From NCBI GenBank assembly GCA_964370035.1, contig CAYJGT010000030.1, forward strand, positions 1 to 17,206: 17,206 bases of DNA, written 5' to 3'. The translations under genes were made by a program, and so were the position numbers. This DNA is from CAYJHC01 sp964370035 (lineage in GTDB: Bacteria > Bacillota > Clostridia > Peptostreptococcales > Anaerovoracaceae). The notes under the pieces were generated by a model. That model saw only the letters and a list, made by a program, of their open reading frames with translations, did not search any database and was not told the DNA's origin. Of the stretch, positions 6,461-14,560 are shown piece after piece (position 1 is the stretch's first letter; each line of letters begins with the position of its first letter).

Positions 6461-6506
6461 AAAAACAGTAATAATTAACTAACTAACGAAAAACAGCAAT
6501 AACTAA
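6461..6506. repeat. Imperfect 18-bp direct repeat after the membrane cyclase gene
   Basis: AAAAACAGTAATAATTAA (6461-6478) and AAAAACAGCAATAACTAA (6489-6506) match at 16 of 18 positions with a period of 28. The second copy overlaps the stop codon of the membrane cyclase. It also forms a weak hairpin with 6508-6512 (ACAGC/GCTGT) followed on the minus strand by TTTTC, which might end that transcript. Confidence 0.45.
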
Positions 6507-7669
6507 CGCTGTCTCGCTTTTTCATGGCTATCGGCCGGGACACCTTCATCCCACTCTCCAATGTAATATTTGTTTCTGCCTGCTTCTTTCGCTTCATATA
6601 AAACCTTATCTGCAATGCTCAAGGCTTTTACGAACTGAGGTTTTTCTTTATAACTCATAATGGCTACACCTGCACTTGCTGTAATAATATCATATGGTGA
6701 ACTAGCGTTGGGGATTTCTAAGCCTCTTATTGATTCTAGAACCTCTGCAATACAAGACTGTACCTCTTCTTTAGAAAAATCAACAAAAACAATTACAAAT
6801 TCTTCTCCACCATACCTATAACAACAATTTTTTTGATTATCTATCTTTTTTACAATCGCCTCACCAATGGTTCTCAAGCATTCATCTCCCTTTTGGTGCC
6901 CATAAGTATCATTATATAATTTGAAATAATCTACATCTAACATCCCAATTGCTGTAACTCTACCTTTTTTCTTATTAACTTCAAATTCAGCAAAGTCTTC
7001 AAACAGCTTCCGTCTATTATATACATTTGTCAACTGATCAATATAGGCATATTTGCTCAAAATATCTTTCGTAACTATTATCCCTAACCTTGCGTCTCTT
7101 ACAATAGTTCCTATTATAAAAAGAAGGGTTAAAACAATCCATGAGTTTAATATTTCAATACTAATTACCTCAGGAGTTTTAAAGAAAGAGGTTGCTACAA
7201 CAAAAGAAATAGTCGCAGTTAGCATAAATACATGTATTCTCCACCCATAATCTAAATACAATGTAGATACCATAAACAGAACAAGAATAAAGGTAACCGT
7301 TACTTGATCAGGTGCAACAAAAGCACTTACAATAAAAGCATAGACAAAGGCTCCAATATTAACTACATATACAACTGCAGTAATACTAGTCTTTGCAACA
7401 AAACGAACGAAAAAAAATGTTATTGCCGCAAGTATAGCTATGACAAAATAAGCCACTCGAAGGTAAGACACACCTGCAGATGCAAAAAAGTCTGTAAAAG
7501 CTGAGACAAACCAACTAATCCCGAATATCAATGTTACCCCAAAGAGCATTGTTTCTAATATCTCTTTGTTCTTTTTATCTACTTCTATTTTAGAATTCTT
7601 TAAGTTATTTCTTTCTTCTAAAGTCTTTCTAATAAATAGTTCTCGAAAAGCTATTAATTTTTCTTTCAT
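6503..7669 (-). CDS. Membrane diguanylate cyclase (six-helix N-terminus + GGDEF)
   Basis: The 388-residue product has about six hydrophobic helices (near 42-62, 70-90, 97-117, 123-140, 145-162, 173-190). After a short linker comes a complete GGDEF domain (about 203-370). The active motif is GGEEF at 287-291, the metal/substrate strand is LDVDYFKLYND, and the domain closes with ADKVLYEAKEAGRNKYY. It should condense two GTP into c-di-GMP at the inner membrane face. The inhibitory RxxD site is replaced by NQKN, so classic product inhibition at that site is unlikely. The N-terminal domain is not a family I can name; it may sense a membrane or small-molecule signal. The ATG has AAAGGG seven bases upstream. 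It lies 63 bases after the GGDEF-EAL gene on the same strand with no terminator between, so the two probably form an operon. Confidence 0.92.
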   Translation of the reverse strand: MKEKLIAFRELFIRKTLEERNNLKNSKIEVDKKNKEILETMLFGVTLIFGISWFVSAFTDFFASAGVSYLRVAYFVIAILAAITFFFVRFVAKTSITAVVYVVNIGAFVYAFIVSAFVAPDQVTVTFILVLFMVSTLYLDYGWRIHVFMLTATISFVVATSFFKTPEVISIEILNSWIVLTLLFIIGTIVRDARLGIIVTKDILSKYAYIDQLTNVYNRRKLFEDFAEFEVNKKKGRVTAIGMLDVDYFKLYNDTYGHQKGDECLRTIGEAIVKKIDNQKNCCYRYGGEEFVIVFVDFSKEEVQSCIAEVLESIRGLEIPNASSPYDIITASAGVAIMSYKEKPQFVKALSIADKVLYEAKEAGRNKYYIGEWDEGVPADSHEKARQR

Positions 7670-7732
7670 TCATAAGCCCTTTCTCTATATTTTTTACCGC
7701 TATATAGGAAGTACTATTTCCTTTTCAAATTG

Positions 7733-9691
7733 CTAATGTACTTTATAATTTTGAACTGCATTCTCAAGTAAAAATTTTTCTAGGTTATCAAAATCTTTTG
7801 GCTTTGAAAGATAATATCCTTGAACAAAATCACACCCACATTCTTTAACAAAGTCTATATGTTCTTCAGTTTCTGCTCCTTCAACAACTATTTTCTTCCC
7901 TGCTGACATCATTCCAACAATCAAATTTTTAAAGAAAATTTTGTTTTTTTCAGATTCAGTGGCTAGCAATAATAAAGTTCTGTCAATTTTAATTATCTCT
8001 GCCGGAATATCAAAAATCATATTTAAACTAGAGTAGTCTATTCCAAAATCATCCAGCTCAAACACAAAACCTTTTTCTTTCATTTTATTTACAATGTTGT
8101 TTGCCTTAGAGAGATCCTCCGCAAAAACTCTTTCTGTAATTTCAATCTTAATCATGCTTGTTTCAATTTTATACTTTTCTAAAATCGCCATTACCTTTTC
8201 AGTAACATTTTCGTCTAAAAATTGTAAGTATGAAAAATTAACCGAAATTGAAGAAAGTTTAAGGTTCTCATTATTCTTATCCAGTAATCTTCTGAAATCT
8301 GCACACGTTTTTTCTAATACAATATATGTTAAATCTACGATTGTTCCCGTGCTTTCAGCCATATCAATAAACTTGTTTGGATATATTAAACTTCCATCTT
8401 CATTGTTCTTCATTCTTACTAAAGCCTCTGCCTTTGTGAAGGTACCTTCTTTCATATTGTAAATTGGCTGATAATGAATAACGAAAGATTTTTCCTTTAT
8501 TGCATCTTTTATTCCTTGCCTTGTTTCATTTTTTTCTTTCATCTCTACCAAAGCTCCAATTTCATGAATATAGTTTCTTTGAGACAAACTTTCTTTTACC
8601 AACTGCAACGAATAATCCGCAGCAGAAATTAACTCTTGACTGCTTTTCCCAAACTCAGGGTAGTCTACTCTAGCACAGATTGCTTCTATGGATTGTTTTT
8701 CTTTATCTACTTCAATTCCTTTTTCCAATCCCAGTAATATCTCTTTAATTTTCCCCTCAAGTCTATCTGTTTTATCGTCTACCAAAATCGCAAATTCATC
8801 GCCACTATATCTGAAAACTTCTTTCGTAGAAAAATAATCCAAGAAATATGTTGCCATTTTCTTTAATGTTCTATCTCCATAGTCAATTCCCTTATTCGCA
8901 TTTATATCTTTGAAGTTCCGCGTGCTAATTATATACAAAGAAAATTCTTTTTTCTTTTTGATGTGTTCATTAATCATGTAAGTACAAGTATTTCTGTTCC
9001 GCAGTTCTGTCAACTTATCTGTAGATTTTGACACATTTTGTATATAGAGATGTACTACTAATACACCTGTTACTCCTGCAAGCCCAGATATTAAGATATT
9101 TTCCATAAAAAATTGAACACCTGAAAGCGATATCACTAAAACCAAATTTAATAGCAATATCCACTTTGCGTCTTTATACAACCTATGTAAGTTCCTTATA
9201 GCTACAAATATAGTTAATAGCACATGTACTATTGCAATCACATATGTGATTTGATACCAGTCACCCCTAATATATCCTTCTTCCGTAGTTATTGAAAAGA
9301 CGTCACCTGTAAAAATATTAGCAATAATAAGCAAAATATATATTCCATATGGAATTGAAGCTATGCGGAAAACCTTCGCATTTTTCTTATCCATATAAAA
9401 GGTTGTCATTGAAATAGAATACAAAAAATAAAAATAGGCTCCCATTGGAGCTGTAACGAAATAAAGCAGAGTGGTAAAATATCCTAATACCACAGGAAAA
9501 AATGGCGAATAACCATCGGTAAGTAATGTGGAAGTAATAGTCGCAAAAATTGAAAGTAGGGTTCCAAAGTACATTAGCTTTAAAACTTGAAACCTGACAT
9601 TCTTTTCTTCATAATCTCTTTTGAAGCTTAATAGAACTATTAATACAATCAAAAGCGCAGAAAATTCTGCAGTTAAGTTATATGATCCCAT
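7733..9691 (-). CDS. Polytopic membrane GGDEF-EAL protein, probable c-di-GMP phosphodiesterase
   Basis: From the ATG at 9691 this is 652 residues. The N-terminus has about seven membrane helices up to residue 217, resembling 7TM sensor modules. The GGDEF domain (about 225-370) has SGDEF at 296-300, and the metal-binding Asp of the DxDxFK motif is replaced by Ser (STRNFKDIN), so cyclase activity is doubtful. The EAL domain (about 390-640) is complete: E422-A-L, N485 in VNFS, E517/E520 in EITE, D547-D548 in DDFG, K568 in KIDR, E604 in VEGAE and Q624-GYY. It should therefore hydrolyse c-di-GMP to pGpG, perhaps with GTP binding to the GGDEF half as a regulator. Start: an ATG at 9709 has no ribosome site, whereas GAAGGG (9703-9698) sits six bases before the ATG at 9691. 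The downstream gene is an opposing cyclase. Confidence 0.92.
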   Translation of the reverse strand: MGSYNLTAEFSALLIVLIVLLSFKRDYEEKNVRFQVLKLMYFGTLLSIFATITSTLLTDGYSPFFPVVLGYFTTLLYFVTAPMGAYFYFLYSISMTTFYMDKKNAKVFRIASIPYGIYILLIIANIFTGDVFSITTEEGYIRGDWYQITYVIAIVHVLLTIFVAIRNLHRLYKDAKWILLLNLVLVISLSGVQFFMENILISGLAGVTGVLVVHLYIQNVSKSTDKLTELRNRNTCTYMINEHIKKKKEFSLYIISTRNFKDINANKGIDYGDRTLKKMATYFLDYFSTKEVFRYSGDEFAILVDDKTDRLEGKIKEILLGLEKGIEVDKEKQSIEAICARVDYPEFGKSSQELISAADYSLQLVKESLSQRNYIHEIGALVEMKEKNETRQGIKDAIKEKSFVIHYQPIYNMKEGTFTKAEALVRMKNNEDGSLIYPNKFIDMAESTGTIVDLTYIVLEKTCADFRRLLDKNNENLKLSSISVNFSYLQFLDENVTEKVMAILEKYKIETSMIKIEITERVFAEDLSKANNIVNKMKEKGFVFELDDFGIDYSSLNMIFDIPAEIIKIDRTLLLLATESEKNKIFFKNLIVGMMSAGKKIVVEGAETEEHIDFVKECGCDFVQGYYLSKPKDFDNLEKFLLENAVQNYKVH

Positions 9692-9762
9692 ACTGATCCC
9701 TTCACTCATCCAAAATAAAAATGAGAATGCTCTGATTTACCCAAACCATCCACTTATATAAT

Positions 9763-9791
9763 AATATAACACAAAGCATAGAATTCCACAA
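9763..9791 (-). promoter_or_regulatory. Candidate promoter of the GGDEF-EAL / membrane cyclase pair
   Basis: On the minus strand TTGTGG (9791-9786), a 17-base spacer and TATATT (9768-9763) give a moderate match, with a leader of about 65 bases to the ATG at 9691. Confidence 0.4.
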
Positions 9792-9842
9792 TTATATTAG
9801 CTATTCCAAATTATTGTTATTTTTCATTTAGCTATAAATAAG

Positions 9843-9874
9843 CTAGTAAGGTTTGCCTAATACTAGTATTTTTT
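9843..9874 (+). terminator. Orphan terminator-like hairpin in the long intergenic region
   Basis: CTAGTAAGG (9843-9851), loop TTTG, CCT, two bulged A, TACTAG (9861-9866), then TATTTTTT. It has terminator form on the plus strand, yet no plus-strand gene lies upstream. It could end a short RNA or antisense transcript, or attenuate readthrough toward the sensor gene at 10321. Confidence 0.4.
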
Positions 9875-10320
9875 AAATTTTCTTAATATTAATAATTTAA
9901 AGCATTTATTGTCTGCATATGCAAAATTATCTCAATTTGCTTAAATAGGATATTTCATCACATAAAATCACTCAACCAACACATTTATGCCGATGCCGTT
10001 TTGCCTACACACTTATGGCACTTATTCATTGCAAAAATATCAATAAGTGGTAAAATAATACTTACTTACTTAATACTACAAATCTATTTTTACATTATTA
10101 CATTTACGCATCAACTTTTAAAAAATAATCAATTATTACTCAAATTAGATATTACGCATAAATCGAATCAGAATAAGAAGTTATTGTGATTGCACAAAAC
10201 ATTTTTTTATTCACTCTTGCATACTAAAAGCAAGTATATATCTTTATCAGTTACACTTGCTATCATTAATTCACAATACTAAGCGAGAAACATTGATATA
10301 CTCTAAATGGAGGCATAATT

Positions 10321-13212
10321 ATGAACATAAAAAAAGCAATAAGCATACTTTCTATAATTCTAATAGTAATCATATTATTCCCAACTGTAACTACCTTCGC
10401 TACCGAAGAAAAAAATAAAGAGAAAATCAAAATTGGCTATAACCATGGAGACGAGTTAATAGAAAACATAGAGCATAAAAGACACGAAGGTTACGGTTAT
10501 GAAGTACTAAAAAAAATTGAGGAAGTCAGCGACCTGGAATTTGAGTTTGTAGAGATTCACGGAAACCTTTTCGATGCCCTTGAATCAGGAAAGGTTGATA
10601 TTATCGGTTTAGTTTTTAAGACTCCAGAGCGCGAAGAAAAGTTTCTATATTTAGACACTCCTTTTAATGCAGCTAATGTTACTCTAATGTCAAAACGAGA
10701 AGATGACTTGATTTATGCAAACCCCTCGCAAATTGACGGTAAAACTGTAGCTACATATGAGGGAAACATAGGAGATCAGTATTTAAATAAATTTTTAGAA
10801 GAAAACAATATATCTGTCGAATACAAAGTGGGAGACTTTTACGACTATATGGAAATAGATGCAGATTTGTATTTACGCTTTTCAAGCGATGCGGACATCG
10901 ACGGTTTCGAAGCTCTTCTTAATCTATCAAAGCACCAGTCATACCTTGTTTCTAATTATGGTAATCAAGATATTATGGAAGAAATAAATGCTGCTATGAA
11001 TTTTATCGTAATTAATGAAGGAGACTATTTTGAAGAGTTGCAACAGAAATATTTCAAGGGTACATTTTATGCTTTCCACAGAGATTTAACAGTGAAAGAA
11101 CTTGAACTTTTGCGTTCAAGGCCATTAAAAGTTGCTTATGAAATAAATCATGAACCATATACATTTCAAAATAATCAAGGAAATCCAGATGGCGCTGTTG
11201 TTGATTTACTTAACCAATTAGTAGAATTATACAATTTTACTGTGGAGTATTATCCATACTCTTTAGATGAGCCCTCTTCATTTCCATCTGATTGCGATAT
11301 GGTAATTTCTGTAATTGGTGATGTTGATCATTATTCTCAACACTTTACTCCTACAGAAAGCTACTATTCAATGCAAATGTTGGGCTTAGTTCCAGCCCAG
11401 GTAGCTGAAAACTCAAACACCTCTGAAGAAATAAGACTAGTTTCAAAAAAAATAGGTGTTTTAAAGTATCTAAACTCAAACTTCGACTTATTCTTAGAAA
11501 GTTCTCCCGAAAATGAGTATGTTTTCTTTTCTTCCTTTACAGATCTATTACATGCATATGATAATGAAGAAATAGATTTAGCTGTTTTCACTGAACCTGG
11601 TTTAGGCTTTGCCAACTCATATCTCGACTCAACCCATAACTATTCATATTCAACTGACTTTATTTTAGATTACCATTTTGGCATAGAAAACAGCATCGCA
11701 GAAGACTATGTCCCTCTATTTAATGTTATGTTAGACAACATATCAAGCCAAGAATATGAAGAAATTCTAATCGCAAACACCTCTCATTTTTTTTACGAAG
11801 AGACAACTTGGGACTTTATAACAAAAAATGCAACTAGCTTCTTATTAGTAATAATTTTAGTCATATTATTTTTTATTGGTTATGGCTATATACAACAAAA
11901 GAAAAAGAAAGAAGCTATTAACTATGCCTACAATACAGATTCCTTGACAGGGCTAATAGCCGAGCATAAGTTTATTGAATATATGGACAAGAAAATACCA
12001 GAGCTAAACGCCAACGAATATGAACTTATTTCTATGGATATAGATATGTTCAGAACTATTAATACTCATTATAGCCCACAAGCCGGAACAGATGTAATTA
12101 AAGCCCTTGCAAATGCCCTTAAAGATGCTTTTTCTACATCAGATACTCAAATCACACGTGTTACTGCCGATAGATTTCTTGTTTTTAGAAAAATAAACGA
12201 AGGTGGAACCCTAGATTATATTTTCACTTCAATACTATCCCCTGCTGCTAAAACAGTCATTGGCGAAAAATACAATTTCGTTATGTCATTTGGAAGCGTA
12301 GCAATTTCAGAAGCAACAACTTCCGCTTCTATTTATGTAGGCCAAGCCGACTTAGCAAGAAACAAAGGAAAGGATGATCACAATACCACTTTCTATAAAT
12401 TTACTAAAAAAATGAAAAAATCATATGAAAATAAAGTGAATGTCACCATACACATGGAAGAAGCTATGAAAAACAAGGAGTTTTTAGTTGTATATCAGCC
12501 TAAAATAGATCTTCATACAATGAAAGTAGGCGGGGCTGAAGCCCTAGTTAGATGGCAACGGCCTTCTGGAAATTTCATTTACCCTGATGAGTTTATTCCA
12601 ATTTTCGAAGATAATGGATTTATTGCCTCCATAGATTTATTCGTGTTAAATGAAGTTTGCTCATGCATAATAGAAAGCAAAGAAACTCTTCCTCTTACAC
12701 GTATTTCTGTAAACATTTCAGCTAAAACTATGTTGCACAGTGATATTGTAGCCAAAATCAAGCACATCGTAACTCTTAATAGTATAGATCCTAATATAAT
12801 AGAGCTTGAAATAACTGAGAGCGCAATAGTGGAAGATGAGAAAGATGTTTTGACTAAAATAAAAGAACTTAAAATGCTAGGTTTTCATATTGCCATTGAT
12901 GATTTTGGTGCTGGGGTTTCTTCCCTTCACCGATTAAATAAAATGAATGTAGACGTATTAAAACTTGACAAGTCTTTTTTCAATGAATCCGAACCTGATT
13001 TAAGATCTTCCTTAATAATTCAAGACCTTATTGTAATGGCAAAGCATTTAAATATGAAAGTCGTAGCAGAAGGAATTGAAATATGCAAGCAGGCAAGTTG
13101 GCTAAAGGATATAAATTGCGACTATATTCAAGGTTATTATTTTGAAAAACCAATGAGCAAAGATAGTTTTAAAGAATTATTGCTAGAAAATAAAATCTAT
13201 ACACTAGATTAG
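10321..13212 (+). CDS. Tandem solute-binding-domain sensor with degenerate GGDEF and intact EAL (c-di-GMP phosphodiesterase)
   Basis: The 963-residue product begins with a signal peptide (1-27, ending TTFA). Two extracellular SBP_bac_3-like (Venus flytrap) domains follow: about 35-250 (starts KIKIGYNHG, ends QQKYFKG) and about 268-493 (starts PLKVAYEINHEPYTF). A single membrane helix lies at about 504-523. Inside the cell is a GGDEF-like domain (about 537-700) whose motif is TADRF, so it is not a cyclase. The EAL domain (about 707-955) keeps E740, N798, E830/E833, D860-D861, K881, E917 and Q937 and should degrade c-di-GMP. Inference: binding of an amino acid or similar small solute outside the cell sets phosphodiesterase activity. 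GGAGG lies seven bases before the ATG. It is monocistronic: a strong terminator follows directly. Confidence 0.93.
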   Translation: MNIKKAISILSIILIVIILFPTVTTFATEEKNKEKIKIGYNHGDELIENIEHKRHEGYGYEVLKKIEEVSDLEFEFVEIHGNLFDALESGKVDIIGLVFKTPEREEKFLYLDTPFNAANVTLMSKREDDLIYANPSQIDGKTVATYEGNIGDQYLNKFLEENNISVEYKVGDFYDYMEIDADLYLRFSSDADIDGFEALLNLSKHQSYLVSNYGNQDIMEEINAAMNFIVINEGDYFEELQQKYFKGTFYAFHRDLTVKELELLRSRPLKVAYEINHEPYTFQNNQGNPDGAVVDLLNQLVELYNFTVEYYPYSLDEPSSFPSDCDMVISVIGDVDHYSQHFTPTESYYSMQMLGLVPAQVAENSNTSEEIRLVSKKIGVLKYLNSNFDLFLESSPENEYVFFSSFTDLLHAYDNEEIDLAVFTEPGLGFANSYLDSTHNYSYSTDFILDYHFGIENSIAEDYVPLFNVMLDNISSQEYEEILIANTSHFFYEETTWDFITKNATSFLLVIILVILFFIGYGYIQQKKKKEAINYAYNTDSLTGLIAEHKFIEYMDKKIPELNANEYELISMDIDMFRTINTHYSPQAGTDVIKALANALKDAFSTSDTQITRVTADRFLVFRKINEGGTLDYIFTSILSPAAKTVIGEKYNFVMSFGSVAISEATTSASIYVGQADLARNKGKDDHNTTFYKFTKKMKKSYENKVNVTIHMEEAMKNKEFLVVYQPKIDLHTMKVGGAEALVRWQRPSGNFIYPDEFIPIFEDNGFIASIDLFVLNEVCSCIIESKETLPLTRISVNISAKTMLHSDIVAKIKHIVTLNSIDPNIIELEITESAIVEDEKDVLTKIKELKMLGFHIAIDDFGAGVSSLHRLNKMNVDVLKLDKSFFNESEPDLRSSLIIQDLIVMAKHLNMKVVAEGIEICKQASWLKDINCDYIQGYYFEKPMSKDSFKELLLENKIYTLD

Positions 13213-13220
13213 AGTAACTG

Positions 13221-13243
13221 CCAGGCAACATAGCCTGGTTTTT
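13221..13243 (+). terminator. Terminator of the tandem solute-binding sensor gene
   Basis: CCAGGC (13221-13226), loop AACATA, GCCTGG (13233-13238), then TTTTT, starting nine bases after the stop codon. Confidence 0.93.
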
Positions 13244-13573
13244 ACTTTAAGTTATAGACTTTATATGCGTTAAGCCTGTTAAAATTCCCTTGTAGATGAC
13301 AGTAGGGTTTGCCGTCAAATTGTTCGAATTGTTTCTTTTTTTTATATTTTTAGCACAAATCGTTGCGCCACCGCATCTATTAGTGTATAATAAAGTCAAA
13401 TAAATTTTTATTAAATTTGAAATTATTAATTACAAAAGAATTATTAAACATAAAAAATTATAATCCGTTATATATAGGAAAGTATAGAGAAAGTAAGAGA
13501 TTTCAGTATATTTAACAATCAATTTAAAGTCAATAAAAGTTTAGGAAGTCAATATTTTAAGGAGGATATTTTT
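13244..13573. other. Intergenic region with long leader of the dehydrogenase gene
   Basis: 330 AT-rich bases. The only clear elements are the promoter at 13363-13391 and the ribosome site at 13559-13565. Predicted transcription from about 13398 gives a leader near 175 bases, in which I recognise no riboswitch or stable hairpin. Confidence 0.6.
13363..13391 (+). promoter_or_regulatory. Promoter of the 3-hydroxybutyryl-CoA dehydrogenase gene
   Basis: TTGCGC (13363-13368), a 17-base spacer and a perfect TATAAT (13386-13391). The -35 is only a partial match. Confidence 0.65.
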
Positions 13574-14467
13574 ATGCATACTAAAGAATTATTTGTTATT
13601 GGTGCAGGTTTCATGGGCATGGGGATTGCGCAGAATGCAATTTGCTGTGGTATAAATGTAAAAGTTTATGACATATCAGAGAATCAACTTTATGCCAGCG
13701 AAACTAATCTAAAAAAAATGTTAACCAAGAATGTTACAAAAGGTAAAATGACAGAAGAAGAAATGAATAGAGCGTTAGGGAAAATTGAATTCACAACATC
13801 CCTTTCAGACTGCAGAACCTCTGATTTTATCATAGAAGCAGCTTCTGAAAACCAAGATGTTAAAATAGCAATATTCCAAGAAGTGAATAAGTACGCCAGC
13901 GATAATGCGGTTCTATCTAGCAACACTTCCTCTATTTCCATCACAACTCTTGCAAGTCATGTGCGAAACCCTCAAAACTTTTTAGGAATGCACTTTTTTA
14001 GTCCTGTTCCTCTAATACATTTAATGGAAGTGGTAAAAGGGCTACAAACAAACCAAGAAACTATAGATGAGGCCTTAGAATTCGGAAGATTTCTAGGTAA
14101 GGAGTGTATACTTTCAAAAGATGAACCTGGATTTATTGTAAACAGAATGTTACTACCAATGATTAACGAGGCTTTTATTTTAATCGAACGTGGAGTTGGG
14201 AAGATAGACGAAGTGGATTTAGGTATGAAACACGGTTTAAACCACCCTATGGGCCCTCTAGAACTAGTAGACATGATTGGATTAGATGTTGAGCTTGCTG
14301 TTATGGAAGTACTATATAGCGAAATAGGGGACCCTAAGTATAGGCCTGCCATATTACTTAGACGAATGGTTGCTGCTGGCTTCCTTGGAAGAAAAGCAGG
14401 AAAAGGCTTTTATGTATATAATGAAGATGGAACCAAGTCGCCAAATGAAATGATTTTCGGACTATAA
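13574..14467 (+). CDS. hbd: 3-hydroxybutyryl-CoA dehydrogenase (3-hydroxyacyl-CoA dehydrogenase family)
   Basis: This 297-residue enzyme interconverts acetoacetyl-CoA and 3-hydroxybutyryl-CoA with NAD(P)H, the second step of the clostridial butyryl-CoA pathway, or acts on a related acyl-CoA. The N-terminal Rossmann fold has G10-A-G-F-M-G15 and the acidic residue D33 at the end of strand 2. SSNTSS (115-120) and H140-FFSP with E152 form the usual active-site set; the family normally has HFFNP, so Ser replaces Asn. DEPGFIVNR (183-191) and HPMGPLELVDMIGLDV (224-239) are C-terminal domain signatures. It is somewhat longer than the common 282 residues. AAGGAGG lies eight bases before the ATG. No thiolase, crotonase or acyl-CoA dehydrogenase gene is nearby, so it is a solitary pathway gene between two c-di-GMP sensors, with its own promoter and terminator. 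Confidence 0.93.
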   Translation: MHTKELFVIGAGFMGMGIAQNAICCGINVKVYDISENQLYASETNLKKMLTKNVTKGKMTEEEMNRALGKIEFTTSLSDCRTSDFIIEAASENQDVKIAIFQEVNKYASDNAVLSSNTSSISITTLASHVRNPQNFLGMHFFSPVPLIHLMEVVKGLQTNQETIDEALEFGRFLGKECILSKDEPGFIVNRMLLPMINEAFILIERGVGKIDEVDLGMKHGLNHPMGPLELVDMIGLDVELAVMEVLYSEIGDPKYRPAILLRRMVAAGFLGRKAGKGFYVYNEDGTKSPNEMIFGL

Positions 14468-14470
14468 AAT

Positions 14471-14513
14471 AAAATTCCTTCTATGCAAGCTCTTTGCTTA
14501 GAAGGAATTTTTT
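14471..14513. terminator. Bidirectional terminator between convergent dehydrogenase and dCache-EAL genes
   Basis: A 13-bp stem (14471-14483 with 14499-14511) continues, after one T-T mismatch, into a 3-bp GCA/TGC stem with a 7-base loop. The plus strand ends in TTTTTT and the minus strand in a T-rich stretch. Confidence 0.92.
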
Positions 14514-14534
14514 ATTCGTATATATACAGAAACC

Positions 14535-14560
14535 TAAAACAGTTCTTATGGGCTGTTTTA
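14535..14560 (-). terminator. Secondary hairpin just after the dCache-EAL stop codon
   Basis: TAAAACAG (14535-14542) pairs with CTGTTTTA (14553-14560), enclosing 10 bases. The right arm touches the stop codon of the dCache-EAL gene. The U tract on the minus strand is poor, so termination probably relies on the stronger hairpin beyond it. Confidence 0.4.

Larger units (their letters stand above)
9692..10320. other. Long intergenic region between two divergent c-di-GMP genes
   Basis: About 630 AT-rich bases with no credible gene; a 62-codon TTG frame at 10001-10189 lacks a ribosome site and typical composition. Visible elements are a weak minus-strand promoter (9763-9791), a hairpin with a T tract on the plus strand (9843-9874), the palindrome TGCATATGCA near 9914, a tandem ATGCCGATGCCG near 9988-9999, the inverted repeat TTGTG-ATTG-CACAA (10184-10197) and three mutually pairing segments at 10216-10260. 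No clear promoter for the plus-strand sensor gene was found. No c-di-GMP riboswitch core was recognised. Confidence 0.6.

Noticed and set aside
9160..9175. GACGCAAAG on the minus strand, resembling the core of a c-di-GMP-I riboswitch
   Set aside because: It lies inside the coding sequence of the GGDEF-EAL gene (codons for Lys-Asp-Ala-Lys-Trp) and the other conserved riboswitch segments are absent around it. No leader in the window showed a convincing c-di-GMP riboswitch core.
9848..9858. GGCAAACC on the minus strand, another riboswitch-like fragment
   Set aside because: The expected second conserved block (GACGCAAAGCC) does not follow, and the fragment is better explained as part of the hairpin at 9843-9874.
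10001..10189. 62-codon plus-strand frame starting with TTG
   Set aside because: No ribosome site, low-complexity AT-driven composition and no recognisable domain; it sits in a non-coding divergent region.
10184..10197. TTGTG-N4-CACAA as a Rex redox-regulator box
   Set aside because: The Rex consensus needs wider half-site spacing (TTGTGAA-N4-TTCACAA); only the outer bases match, so I keep it as an unnamed inverted repeat.
13296..13403. 35-codon hydrophobic plus-strand frame starting MTVGFAVKLFELF
   Set aside because: No Shine-Dalgarno before the ATG, and the frame runs through the predicted promoter of the dehydrogenase gene.
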